From Ekhidna sp. (GTDB taxonomy: Bacteria > Bacteroidota > Bacteroidia > Cytophagales > Cyclobacteriaceae): a stretch of 6,257 nucleotides of DNA. Below are positions 1 to 5,711 of this stretch, one piece after another. The notes beneath the pieces were generated by a model that worked only from the letters and a program-made list of their open reading frames with translations, ran no database searches and was not told where the DNA came from. The position numbers and the translations under genes were made by a program. Where the stretch lies: assembly GCA_013214445.1 (NCBI GenBank), contig JABSPG010000250.1, forward strand, positions 1 through 6,257, in the 5' to 3' direction. Positions within the stretch are counted from its first letter, which is position 1; every line of letters begins with the position of its first letter.

Positions 1-561
1 GTGATTGTTAATGCTGATGACCTATACGGTTTCGCCGGACTGAAATTGGTCTATGACTACATCAAGCTAAAAAAACCTACCGATCGAGGAATTTGCTTGG
101 CCGGATATTCACTAAAAAGGACCTTATCTGAAAATGGAGGTGTGTCTAGAGGGCTTTGTGATATGGATGAAAAATTAAAACTGCGATCTGTAAAGGAAGC
201 CATCGAAATCAAGCGAAAAACAGATGGAAGAATTACTGGAAGAATTCAGGATGAGAAGAATCTGCTCCTATTTTCAGGAGACGAAACGGTCTCAATGAAT
301 TTAATCGGAATGACTCCAGCGCTACTGGAAGATCTTAAAACGGATTTTGAAACTTTTGTATTAGAGCATCAACAAGATCTCGATGCAGAATTTTACATCC
401 CTGACTTCATCAATAATCAAATTGAATCTGTTGATGTGCAAGTTTTGAAAACAGACAGTAAGTGGTTTGGGGTGACCTACCCCGCTGATAAACCCCTCTT
501 GCAGTCAAATATTCAAAAACTAATCAAAGATGGTGTTTATCCTGAAGAATTATGGCAGTAG
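1..561 (+). CDS. Sugar-1-phosphate nucleotidyltransferase, C-terminal part (5' end outside window)
   Basis: This enzyme type transfers a nucleotidyl group from an NTP to a sugar 1-phosphate, giving an NDP-sugar and pyrophosphate in the cytoplasm. The visible 186 residues begin inside the family motif V-N-A-D-D-L-Y-G; its aspartates normally bind the catalytic metal. Later family features are SRGLCDMDE (about 49-57), the VSMNLIGMTP segment (97-106), EFYIPDFIN (130-138) and the C-terminal KWFGVTYPADKP block (154-165), ending GVYPEELW. The GTG at position 1 is almost certainly an internal Val codon: the family is usually about 300 residues and its N-terminal NTP-binding glycine loop must lie upstream. 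The stop overlaps the start of the kinase gene by 10 bp, so the two are probably co-transcribed and translationally coupled. The family is clear; which nucleotide and which sugar it uses cannot be read from the sequence. Confidence 0.88.
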   Translation: MIVNADDLYGFAGLKLVYDYIKLKKPTDRGICLAGYSLKRTLSENGGVSRGLCDMDEKLKLRSVKEAIEIKRKTDGRITGRIQDEKNLLLFSGDETVSMNLIGMTPALLEDLKTDFETFVLEHQQDLDAEFYIPDFINNQIESVDVQVLKTDSKWFGVTYPADKPLLQSNIQKLIKDGVYPEELWQ

Positions 562-1640
562 TCCCATACAGTGAAATCTTCGAAAAGTTTAGAATTGATG
601 GTGAAATAGTCAAGGCGATACCATTTGGTAATGGATTGATAAACAAGACCTTTCGATTACATAATGCGGACATAAATGCGCCAGATTATCTATTACAAAG
701 AATTAATGATGAGGTGTTTTCAGACATCCCAAAAATGACAGATAATCTGAGGAACGTAACGTCACACCTGAGAAAGAACAAGGAAGATGCGGCGGATTCT
801 GTCCTCACGGCAGTACCTACACATAAAGGAAATCTAATTCATGTAGGAAGTGACAATGACTACTGGAGAATGTTTCTGTTTCTCAAGAATCTGCGATCTT
901 ATGATCAAGCTCCAGATGTGGCATACGTCAAAGAAGGTGCTAAAGCCTTTGGGCAATTTGTAAAGGAGATGAGTGACTTCAGTCCTGAAAATCTGCATGT
1001 TGTCATTCCGGATTTTCACCACCTCGGCAAACGCATTAGACAACTTAATACTGCTAAGCTGAAAGCAAGCAAAGAAAGAATAAAATTCGCTGACTCTCTA
1101 TTTAATGATATCGATATTCAGTGCAAAAGAGTAGCGGAGATGCTGAGGTGTATTGATGAAGGCAGATTGTCCACTAGAGTAACTCACAACGATACGAAAT
1201 TCAACAATGTGCTTTTCTCAACCGATGGAGAAGCTAGATGCGTAGTAGATCTAGACACCACCATGCCAGGAATCATTCACTACGATTTTGGAGATGGTAT
1301 CAGAACTGGGACGGTAGACTGCAAAGAAGATGAAAGCGACCCCAAAAAAATTGCTGTGCAAGATGAGAGACTCCAGGCTTATTGCGAAGGTTATTTAGAA
1401 CCTCTCTTAGATATTTTGAGCCCTATAGAAATTCAATTTCTGCCATTGGCCGCCCCCTATATGTCATTAATCATGGCTGTCCGTTTCTTGACTGATTACC
1501 TCAATGAGGACATCTATTACCATATCCAATATCCCGATCAAAATCTGGCTAGAGCTACTTGTCAAATGAGATTGAGTATGCTTTTCTATGAAAAAAGGGA
1601 TTCCATTAAAAACTTTCGAACAATTAAAGGTCTTTCTTAG
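552..1640 (+). CDS. NahK-like anomeric sugar kinase (aminoglycoside phosphotransferase fold)
   Basis: This 362-residue protein resembles N-acetylhexosamine 1-kinase, which phosphorylates GlcNAc or GalNAc at C1 using ATP; NahK is of nearly the same length. Visible elements are a nucleotide-binding glycine loop GNGLINKTF (residues 26-34), the LLQRIN strand (47-52) typical of this subgroup, the catalytic loop HNDTKFNNVLF (212-222) with D214 as the likely base, and the metal-binding VDLDTTMPG (232-240) with D233 and D235. No signal peptide or membrane segment is seen, so it should be cytoplasmic. The ATG at 552 lies inside the last codons of the preceding nucleotidyltransferase gene, and no strong ribosome-binding site is present, which favours coupled translation. 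The product sugar 1-phosphate would be the natural substrate of that enzyme. Relatives are often annotated as aminoglycoside phosphotransferase or mucin desulfatase; antibiotic resistance is not suggested here. The exact sugar is inferred, not shown. Confidence 0.85.
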   Translation: MAVVPYSEIFEKFRIDGEIVKAIPFGNGLINKTFRLHNADINAPDYLLQRINDEVFSDIPKMTDNLRNVTSHLRKNKEDAADSVLTAVPTHKGNLIHVGSDNDYWRMFLFLKNLRSYDQAPDVAYVKEGAKAFGQFVKEMSDFSPENLHVVIPDFHHLGKRIRQLNTAKLKASKERIKFADSLFNDIDIQCKRVAEMLRCIDEGRLSTRVTHNDTKFNNVLFSTDGEARCVVDLDTTMPGIIHYDFGDGIRTGTVDCKEDESDPKKIAVQDERLQAYCEGYLEPLLDILSPIEIQFLPLAAPYMSLIMAVRFLTDYLNEDIYYHIQYPDQNLARATCQMRLSMLFYEKRDSIKNFRTIKGLS

Positions 1641-1641
1641 G

Positions 1642-1653
1642 TACTGATCAGTA
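1642..1653. repeat. 12-bp perfect palindrome after the sugar kinase gene
   Basis: TACTGATCAGTA is a perfect palindrome starting two bases after the kinase stop codon. It has no loop and no following T-run, so it does not look like an intrinsic terminator. It could be a dimeric regulator site or chance. The rest of 1641-1798 shows no clear promoter and no ORF that I can support. Confidence 0.3.
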
Positions 1654-1798
1654 GTGAAGACGAGCTGTTTATTTTGACATCTAAAAAGGCTCATAACACT
1701 ACAATAACAGGAAGTATCCCTGATATCAAAAATCAATCTGGCCTTCCTGGAGTTATTTAACAGCTACTTAGAAAACCAATCTGCAGAAAAATCACAAG

Positions 1799-2116
1799 AT
1801 GAAAGAACAATTTAAGGATATCGAATTACAAAAGAACGATTCTAAAAAGCGCTTCGAAATAGAAGTCGACGGACATTTTGCCTTTATCAATTTCGGGGAA
1901 AAGGCCAACCAGATAGCTTTGGTTCATACAGAGGCCGAACCCGAGTTAGCGGGTACAGGTGCTGCATCGGCCGTAGTAGAAAAAACACTGGAATGGATTG
2001 AAAGCAATGACAAGACATTACTTCCTTTCTGCCCTTTCGTTTTTTCATACATCAAAAAACACCCAGAGTGGAAACGCATAGTTGATAAAGGCTTTGTGGC
2101 CTATGATAAACTATAG
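1799..2116 (+). CDS. Short GNAT-like N-acetyltransferase (YjdJ/NATD1 class)
   Basis: This 105-residue protein matches the minimal GNAT-fold family found from bacteria (YjdJ-like) to animals (NATD1). The N-terminal half forms the strands RFEIEVDGHFAFINF (18-32). The core signature follows: HTEAEPELAGTGAASAVVEKTLEWI (43-67), with the G-T-G-A-A turn at the expected acetyl-CoA pyrophosphate loop. Next comes LLPFCPFVFSYIKKHPEW (74-91), where C78 and the YIKKHPEW helix are typical. The length is normal for the family. An in-frame stop at 1769-1771 and no earlier ATG support the start at 1799; there is no Shine-Dalgarno sequence. It is 158 bp downstream of the sugar kinase on the same strand, so a shared transcript is possible but unproven. 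Substrates of this family are largely unknown. Confidence 0.85.
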   Translation: MKEQFKDIELQKNDSKKRFEIEVDGHFAFINFGEKANQIALVHTEAEPELAGTGAASAVVEKTLEWIESNDKTLLPFCPFVFSYIKKHPEWKRIVDKGFVAYDKL

Positions 2117-2137
2117 GAACCGAATTCCATAGACAAG

Positions 2138-2716
2138 TCAGCTTCCGGGAAGCTTTCTCCCTTTTGAAGAGAGAGATACAATTTCATTGATCCTTTTTGT
2201 TCTGGTTTTTTCAGTTTTTGCAAGCTTCAACCACCTAAGAACAAACCGTTTACTTGAAGGGTTGAGGTTGTCAAAGAATTGCTGTGCATCTGCTTTTTTA
2301 GCTAATTCAATTTCTAAGTCTTTCGGTTTAATCAATTTATCTACATCATTCAGAAAATCCCACATCCCATTCTTTTTGGAAGCATCTATGGACTTTAAAC
2401 CTGATTTATGCATCCTCCCCTCCTTTTGTAGTTTATCCACTCGATCTTTGTACGTCTTAGACCAATGTTGAGCCTTTCTAGGAGAAATAAGCTGCATGGT
2501 TCGCTCATGATCAAGTTTTCGTCTGATACCATCAATCCAACCAAAACACAATAACTCATCTAAGATCTGGCTGGTAGAAATATAGCAATCATTAACGCCC
2601 TTCTTGTAGGTGACCAGCCATACGCTTTGCTCTCTATCATAGTTTTTCATCAACCAATCCCTGAGATCTTTAGAGTAGGAAACCTTGACCATTTCAAAAC
2701 TTTCAGTCTTAACCAT
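2138..2716 (-). CDS. YdeI/OmpD-associated (OmdA) family protein
   Basis: From the ATG at 2716 the product is 192 residues, the usual size for this family. Diagnostic segments are LRDWLMKNYD (18-27), VWLVTYKKG (32-40), ELLCFGWIDGIRRKLD (54-69), the SPRKAQHWSK block (78-87), and KTRTKRINEIV near the C-terminus (170-180). The frame stays open upstream to a TTG at 2818, which would add 34 residues unlike the family N-terminus, so I prefer the ATG. No signal peptide or membrane helix is seen, so it is probably cytoplasmic. The family label 'bacteriocin protection' is inherited from database names and no biochemical activity is established for this type of protein. It converges on the acetyltransferase gene with a 21-bp gap and is divergent from the EcsC gene. 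Family membership is confident; function is unknown. Confidence 0.85.
   Translation of the reverse strand: MVKTESFEMVKVSYSKDLRDWLMKNYDREQSVWLVTYKKGVNDCYISTSQILDELLCFGWIDGIRRKLDHERTMQLISPRKAQHWSKTYKDRVDKLQKEGRMHKSGLKSIDASKKNGMWDFLNDVDKLIKPKDLEIELAKKADAQQFFDNLNPSSKRFVLRWLKLAKTEKTRTKRINEIVSLSSKGRKLPGS
2140..2154 (+). terminator. Possible weak terminator hairpin between convergent genes
   Basis: AGCTTCC and GGAAGCT form a perfect 7-bp inverted repeat around one central G, 24 bases after the acetyltransferase stop, followed by the pyrimidine-rich stretch TTCTCCCTTTT on the plus strand. It lies within the last codons of the convergent YdeI-family gene. The 1-nt spacer means some inner pairs must open to form a loop, so any hairpin would be short. 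The T-tract is interrupted. Termination is an inference from position. Confidence 0.27.
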
Positions 2717-2862
2717 ATCGCTAAAAATTGTAGATAGAGTTGACCCTTTTAAATGCTGTTTTGTTTGCCAAATTGATTGAAAGAGATAGTCTAAGCCCAA
2801 ATATTGACGTTTTTGCAATCGATATGCAACAAAAAATTAACGACAGCACTCTAACTGTCATA

Positions 2863-2876
2863 AACGAAAACCACCA
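2863..2876. repeat. 14-bp repeat, copy 1 (AACGAAAACCACCA)
   Basis: This exact 14-mer lies in the divergent gap between the YdeI-family gene and the EcsC gene, 34 bases upstream of the EcsC ATG. An identical copy occurs at 5533-5546. Flanking sequence does not match, so the unit is short. It may be a shared regulatory site or coincidence. Confidence 0.4.
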
Positions 2877-2910
2877 TATACTCAAACCTATCTAGTGGGG
2901 TTTAACGTTT

Positions 2911-3732
2911 ATGCTAACAGACAATATGGAAATAAAAAAAACATCCATCTATCACGCGCTAGTATCTACTGAGTTAGAAGAATGGAAGGCAGCCATGAAA
3001 AAGAGGCCTTCCTTTTGGGGAACGACGACCAAGAAGGTTCAAAAAAAAATCAATAACATCATACCTGAAAAAGTCCACCAAACGATCACAAAAGCCATCA
3101 AAGAAATTACCAGAGCTGTGATCCTTGGTTCAGGTTTTACTACACGATCCCCAAGAGTAGTTAATTCACTGGAAGAGACAGAATTAAAAGTAAAGGATCG
3201 AATAAACTTTTATTCTTCATCAGCGGCAGTGGAAGGTGCCGCAACCGGTTTTGGTGGATTTTTACTTAGCCTAGCTGACTTTCCTCTCTGGCTCACCTTA
3301 AAAATGAAGATGTTATTTGAAATCGCATCCAGATATGGATATGATACTAATGATTACAAAGAGCGGATCTATATTCTTCACATCTTTCAGCTTACTTTTT
3401 CAAGTCAAAAGCGGAGAAATGAGATATTTGAGAAAATTGAAAATTGGGATTTTTACAAGGACGAACTACCAAATGATATCAATGCATTCGATTGGCGTAC
3501 ATTTCAATTGGAATACAGGGATTACATAGATTTGGCAAAACTTCTCCAACTGATACCTGGAGTAGGTGCTATTGCTGGCGCTCTAGTAAACCACAAGCTA
3601 ACAAACAAGCTTGGTCAGACCGCAATGAATGCTTATCGTTTGCGTCGACATAATGAACAAAACAGAAAACGTGTTTATCATCTGGAAACAGATCCAATTT
3701 TACTTAACCAAGGGGAAAGTAAAACCTCCTAA
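2911..3732 (+). CDS. EcsC family protein
   Basis: The 273-residue product carries the EcsC-family pattern. Residues 12-70 are a charged helical region (YHALVSTELEEWKAAM at 14-29). The family core AAVEGAATGFGGFLLSLADF spans 105-124 and continues PLWLTLKMKMLFEIASRYGYD (125-145). A second glycine-rich hydrophobic segment, LIPGVGAIAGALVNHKL (214-230), is followed by a basic tail. EcsC was named from the Bacillus ecs operon beside an ABC transporter, but no transporter is visible here, as is common for stand-alone copies. Its biochemical role is not established. The two Gly/Ala-rich hydrophobic stretches suggest peripheral or embedded membrane association. ATG 2911 is used; ATG 2926 (MEIKK) is an alternative. 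The last 33 bp overlap the convergent histidine kinase gene. Family membership is firm; function is unknown. Confidence 0.85.
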   Translation: MLTDNMEIKKTSIYHALVSTELEEWKAAMKKRPSFWGTTTKKVQKKINNIIPEKVHQTITKAIKEITRAVILGSGFTTRSPRVVNSLEETELKVKDRINFYSSSAAVEGAATGFGGFLLSLADFPLWLTLKMKMLFEIASRYGYDTNDYKERIYILHIFQLTFSSQKRRNEIFEKIENWDFYKDELPNDINAFDWRTFQLEYRDYIDLAKLLQLIPGVGAIAGALVNHKLTNKLGQTAMNAYRLRRHNEQNRKRVYHLETDPILLNQGESKTS

Positions 3733-4629
3733 AAATCCATTTTGATCAATCTTTGCATTCCATTCACCACCTAAGTCAGCAGTCAGTCTTTCTACCACTC
3801 GAAGGCCCAGTCCTCCTCCTTGCTTTCGCTCTTCTTCTACTTTTTTTGACCCATCCCCATTGTCCTGATATTGAAATGCATAGGAATCATTCTCCACAGG
3901 ATCAATGGTTATCAGAATTGTATTCTCTCTTTCACTATGGAATGCGTGATTAATGGAATTCCCATCTAGTTCATTCACAATCATCCCCAATTTCAAAGTA
4001 TCCTCTGGGTTCAATTGAATTTCTGGAATATGTAAGTCCAAGCTTATCTCCAAATAGTCATGGATAGACCTTATATGCTCCAAAACATTGTTAAGATATT
4101 GAACTAATTCAATTTCATCACTTTGGTACGTCAGCTGTTCATGTAAAACTGCTATGGTATTTATGCGTCGATAAACATCCTTAATTGTGGCAGAGTTTAT
4201 ATCCTCATCATGATGGCCTCTCATTTTCATTTTTAAGAGGCTGAGAACTGTGAGCAGGTTATTCTTTATCAAGTGATTAAATGAACGACCTGTAATATCC
4301 TCATTCAGTTGGATTGCCCAACTCTCAGGATTTTCTGAGATATCAATCACCTTTACTATTTGATAATCTTTCTTTGATATCTTCACTCTCCTTGTCTCCA
4401 GAAGACCCCAAAAGAGATTTCCTTTTTTTGTACGATATCTTACAAGCGAACGCGAAAGACCTTTTTCATCAAGCTCCCGCTGCGTTTTTGTGATATCGTC
4501 TTCAGTAAATGGATCGACGTGATAGTGGTGACCAAAATCACCAATAAACTCATTTCTACTATCCATTTCAAAAAGATCAGCACTCTTTCTGTTACACCAC
4601 TCTATTGCCCAGTCTATGGTATTAATCAA
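3700..4629 (-). CDS. Soluble PAS-domain sensor histidine kinase, HisKA_2/HWE-like
   Basis: Counting from TTG 4629 (309 residues), positions 1 to about 100 are a PAS/PAC domain: DWAIEWCNRKSADLFEMD, then YRTKKGNLFWGLLETRRV and a closing IVKVIDISE. The phosphoacceptor helix is RSFNHLIKNNLLTVLSLLKMKMR (115-137); H119 aligns with the His of the NHRVKN motif in HWE/HisKA_2 kinases. The ATPase domain has an N-box NELDGNSINHAF (219-230), a G1-type DNGDG (256-260) and a G2-type GGGLGLRVVERLTADLGGE (271-289). There is no membrane segment, so it should sense a cytoplasmic signal. No response regulator is adjacent, so it appears to be an orphan. The 3' end overlaps the EcsC gene tail to tail. The start is unusual: PAS-like sequence continues in frame to 4719 (see next entry), so the true protein is probably up to 30 residues longer or the 5' end is damaged. 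Confidence 0.82.
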   Translation of the reverse strand: MINTIDWAIEWCNRKSADLFEMDSRNEFIGDFGHHYHVDPFTEDDITKTQRELDEKGLSRSLVRYRTKKGNLFWGLLETRRVKISKKDYQIVKVIDISENPESWAIQLNEDITGRSFNHLIKNNLLTVLSLLKMKMRGHHDEDINSATIKDVYRRINTIAVLHEQLTYQSDEIELVQYLNNVLEHIRSIHDYLEISLDLHIPEIQLNPEDTLKLGMIVNELDGNSINHAFHSERENTILITIDPVENDSYAFQYQDNGDGSKKVEEERKQGGGLGLRVVERLTADLGGEWNAKIDQNGFLGGFTFPLVK

Positions 4630-4719
4630 AAAGAATGCATCGTTAGAAGACTCTACAAAAACATCAAATAGCTCTTCCTTATTGGAGAAGGAGGATTTTG
4701 TAATATAAAACTGTATATA
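4630..4719 (-). other. In-frame PAS-like extension of the histidine kinase without a standard start codon
   Basis: Read in the kinase frame, these 30 codons encode residues ending in EELFDVFVESSNDAFFL, which joins directly to INTIDWAIEW and looks like the normal opening of a PAS domain. An in-frame TAG at 4722-4720 closes the frame upstream, and no ATG, GTG or TTG lies between it and the TTG at 4629. Only rare starts such as ATT (4704) or ATA (4716) are available. The stretch is either translated from a non-standard start, or the gene has lost its start by point mutation, frameshift or sequencing error. Confidence 0.6.
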
Positions 4720-4899
4720 CTAAGGCCTAAATCGGCTAAATTATGATACCGACTAGTAATCTGAAATACCCATTTGGGAGTATTTGGCAGTAGTCAATGT
4801 GACTATAACGTCATAAGTGATGCAAGATGTATTCATTATGTACAATAAAAAATGATAAATGTCATTTTCTTTTATCCAGCCAAGATTTAGTTTAGAAGT

Positions 4900-5397
4900 A
4901 TGTCCAGCTTCAAAATACGTCCAAGATTCAAACAGGAGCTTCGTGGAACTAAAGAGCATATAGAACAAAAGATCATTGATGGAATGAAGAAGAAGGAAGA
5001 GATGTTTCTAGTACATCATGTCCCTGGGCATCTATACATAAAGATAAATACGAAAAACCAGCACTTCTGGTCTCCTCAACTTCACCTAACACTAGAGCAA
5101 GAAAGTGATCATGTGATTATTAGAGGACTCTATGGCCCGAACCCTACTGTATGGGCCATTTTCTTCTTTGGTTACGTGGCTCTTGGAATCCTCTCGCTCT
5201 TTCTCGGTATGTGGGGACTGACCAAGTGGAGTCTTGGACTTGATGCGAGCGTCCTGTGGTCTTTACCAGTATTTGCCTGCATCGCGCTGATTTTATATCT
5301 ATCCGCCCAAGCTGGCCAAAAATTAGGCGCTCAACAGCTGTTTGACATCCATCACTTGTACGAGAAAATCATGGATGATCATATCCAAGTAAAGTAA
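4900..5397 (+). CDS. Two-helix membrane protein of unknown function, Bacteroidota type
   Basis: This 165-residue protein has a soluble N-terminal part (1-82), two predicted membrane helices (about 84-106, VWAIFFFGYVALGILSLFLGMWG, and about 117-137, rich in L, V, F and A) and a short C-terminal tail (138-165). The most distinctive segments are HFWSPQLHL (55-63) and RGLYGPNPTVW (75-85), just before the first helix; I recall similar blocks in uncharacterised Bacteroidota membrane proteins, but no function is known to me. The start at 4900 follows AT-rich sequence without a Shine-Dalgarno site. It ends in tandem stops TAA-TAA. It is divergent from the histidine kinase; the 180 bp between the kinase frame (4719) and this ATG contains no clear promoter that I can name. 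It may be a single-gene unit. Confidence 0.78.
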   Translation: MSSFKIRPRFKQELRGTKEHIEQKIIDGMKKKEEMFLVHHVPGHLYIKINTKNQHFWSPQLHLTLEQESDHVIIRGLYGPNPTVWAIFFFGYVALGILSLFLGMWGLTKWSLGLDASVLWSLPVFACIALILYLSAQAGQKLGAQQLFDIHHLYEKIMDDHIQVK

Positions 5398-5418
5398 TAA
5401 TGCTCAACATCATGCTCC

Positions 5419-5447
5419 CCACCATGGTGGCTATCCCACCAAGATAG
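5419..5447. repeat. Overlapping alternative hairpins (CCACC-GGTGG-CCACC)
   Basis: CCACCATGGTGG (5419-5430) is a perfect 12-bp palindrome. Its GGTGG half can instead pair with CCACC at 5436-5440 around a 5-nt loop, and CTATC (5431-5435) can pair with GATAG (5443-5447). These pairings exclude one another. They begin 22 bases after the stop of the membrane-protein gene, so they could protect or end its transcript, but no T-run follows. Confidence 0.4.
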
Positions 5448-5499
5448 TCACTGCTAAGATGGTCAAATAAACCACCAAAAGAATTGTTTTAGATTTCAT
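5431..5499 (-). CDS. Possible 22-residue hydrophobic peptide (tentative)
   Basis: An ATG at 5499 on the minus strand opens a 22-codon frame beginning MKSKTILLVVYL and ending ILVG, which has the form of a single membrane helix or signal peptide: two lysines, then about 17 mostly hydrophobic residues. The frame stops at TAG 5433-5431. A shift of -1 just before the stop, at GTGGGA, would continue through another hydrophobic stretch (IATMVGSMMLSIITLLG) to a TGA at 5371-5369, giving about 43 residues. No ribosome-binding site is seen. It could be a small membrane peptide, a remnant, or chance. Confidence 0.2.
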   Translation of the reverse strand: MKSKTILLVVYLTILAVTILVG

Positions 5500-5532
5500 A
5501 TTAGTCGCTTTTGTAGTCAAGTATTCTTTTTG

Positions 5533-5546
5533 AACGAAAACCACCA
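5533..5546. repeat. 14-bp repeat, copy 2 (AACGAAAACCACCA)
   Basis: This copy is identical to the one at 2863-2876. The 10-base core ACCACCAAAA at its right side (5540-5549) also occurs at 5471-5480, 69 bp to the left. It lies 34 bases upstream of the tentative minus-strand peptide and 165 bases upstream of the lipoprotein ATG. Confidence 0.4.
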
Positions 5547-5556
5547 AAAACGTTTG

Positions 5557-5584
5557 CCTTTTTTCTACTGAAAGGGAAAAAAGG
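5557..5584. repeat. 9-bp A/T-rich stem-loop
   Basis: CCTTTTTTC (5557-5565) and GAAAAAAGG (5576-5584) are exact reverse complements separated by 10 bases. The stem is mostly A-T and has no following T-run on either strand, so it is not a standard terminator. It could slow transcription in either direction or act as a protein site upstream of the lipoprotein gene. Confidence 0.4.
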
Positions 5585-5595
5585 TTAGCTGAAAG

Positions 5596-5610
5596 ACAGT
5601 TTTAGACTGT
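5596..5610. repeat. Small stem-loop ACAGT-TTTAG-ACTGT
   Basis: A perfect 5-bp stem with a 5-nt loop lies 12 bases after the larger stem-loop. CTGAAAG occurs twice nearby, at 5568-5574 and 5589-5595. A stem this short can occur by chance; its interest is only its position in a structured leader. Confidence 0.25.
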
Positions 5611-5711
5611 TAAGTATCTTTCTCCTCAACAATACATCTAGCCTTCAATCATTTCTGGCATTCATTTTGATCCTTGATGAACTACTGATGTTTTACCAAA
5701 ATGAAAAGTCT

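Larger units (their letters stand above)
5398..5711. other. 314-bp intergenic region with inverted repeats and no firm gene
   Basis: The gap before the lipoprotein gene is AT-rich and crowded with short structure: alternative CCACC/GGTGG pairings (5419-5447), the repeated ACCACCAAAA (5471-5480 and 5540-5549), copy 2 of the 14-bp repeat, an A/T stem-loop (5557-5584) and a smaller one (5596-5610). I see no tRNA, no known riboswitch and no exact TAnnTTTG Bacteroidota promoter element on the plus strand. TCATTTTG at 5662-5669 differs from it by one base but has no convincing partner upstream. A very small minus-strand ORF lies within. Confidence 0.6.

Noticed and set aside
552..1640. Aminoglycoside resistance gene
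   Set aside because: The fold is shared with APH enzymes, but the LQRIN strand, HNDTKFNN loop, length and nucleotidyltransferase neighbour fit a NahK-type sugar kinase.
1467..1736. 89-codon minus-strand ORF across the end of the sugar kinase gene
   Set aside because: Most of it is antisense to conserved kinase coding sequence, and the product shows no recognisable domain.
2717..2818. Upstream extension of the YdeI-family gene to a TTG at 2818
   Set aside because: It adds 34 residues that do not resemble the family N-terminus, and the ATG at 2716 gives the usual length of about 190.
2883..2890. Minus-strand TAGGTTTG, an exact match to the Bacteroidota TAnnTTTG promoter element
   Set aside because: No TTG or TTTG element lies at the expected distance of about 19-21 bases upstream, and it is 166 bases from the YdeI-family ATG. 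An isolated 8-mer is weak evidence.
2138..4629. A defence or toxin-antitoxin island formed by the YdeI-family, EcsC and kinase genes
   Set aside because: The three genes alternate in strand, show no operon structure and belong to common stand-alone families; no nuclease, toxin or mobile gene is nearby.
4753..4968. 71-codon minus-strand ORF across the start of the membrane-protein gene
   Set aside because: Its composition is unconvincing and it overlaps the coding start of a better-supported plus-strand gene; it looks like a shadow frame.
5419..5480. tRNA-like stretch with ACCACCA and GGTGG stems
   Set aside because: No cloverleaf, anticodon stem or T-loop consensus can be drawn; the stems are mutually exclusive short repeats.
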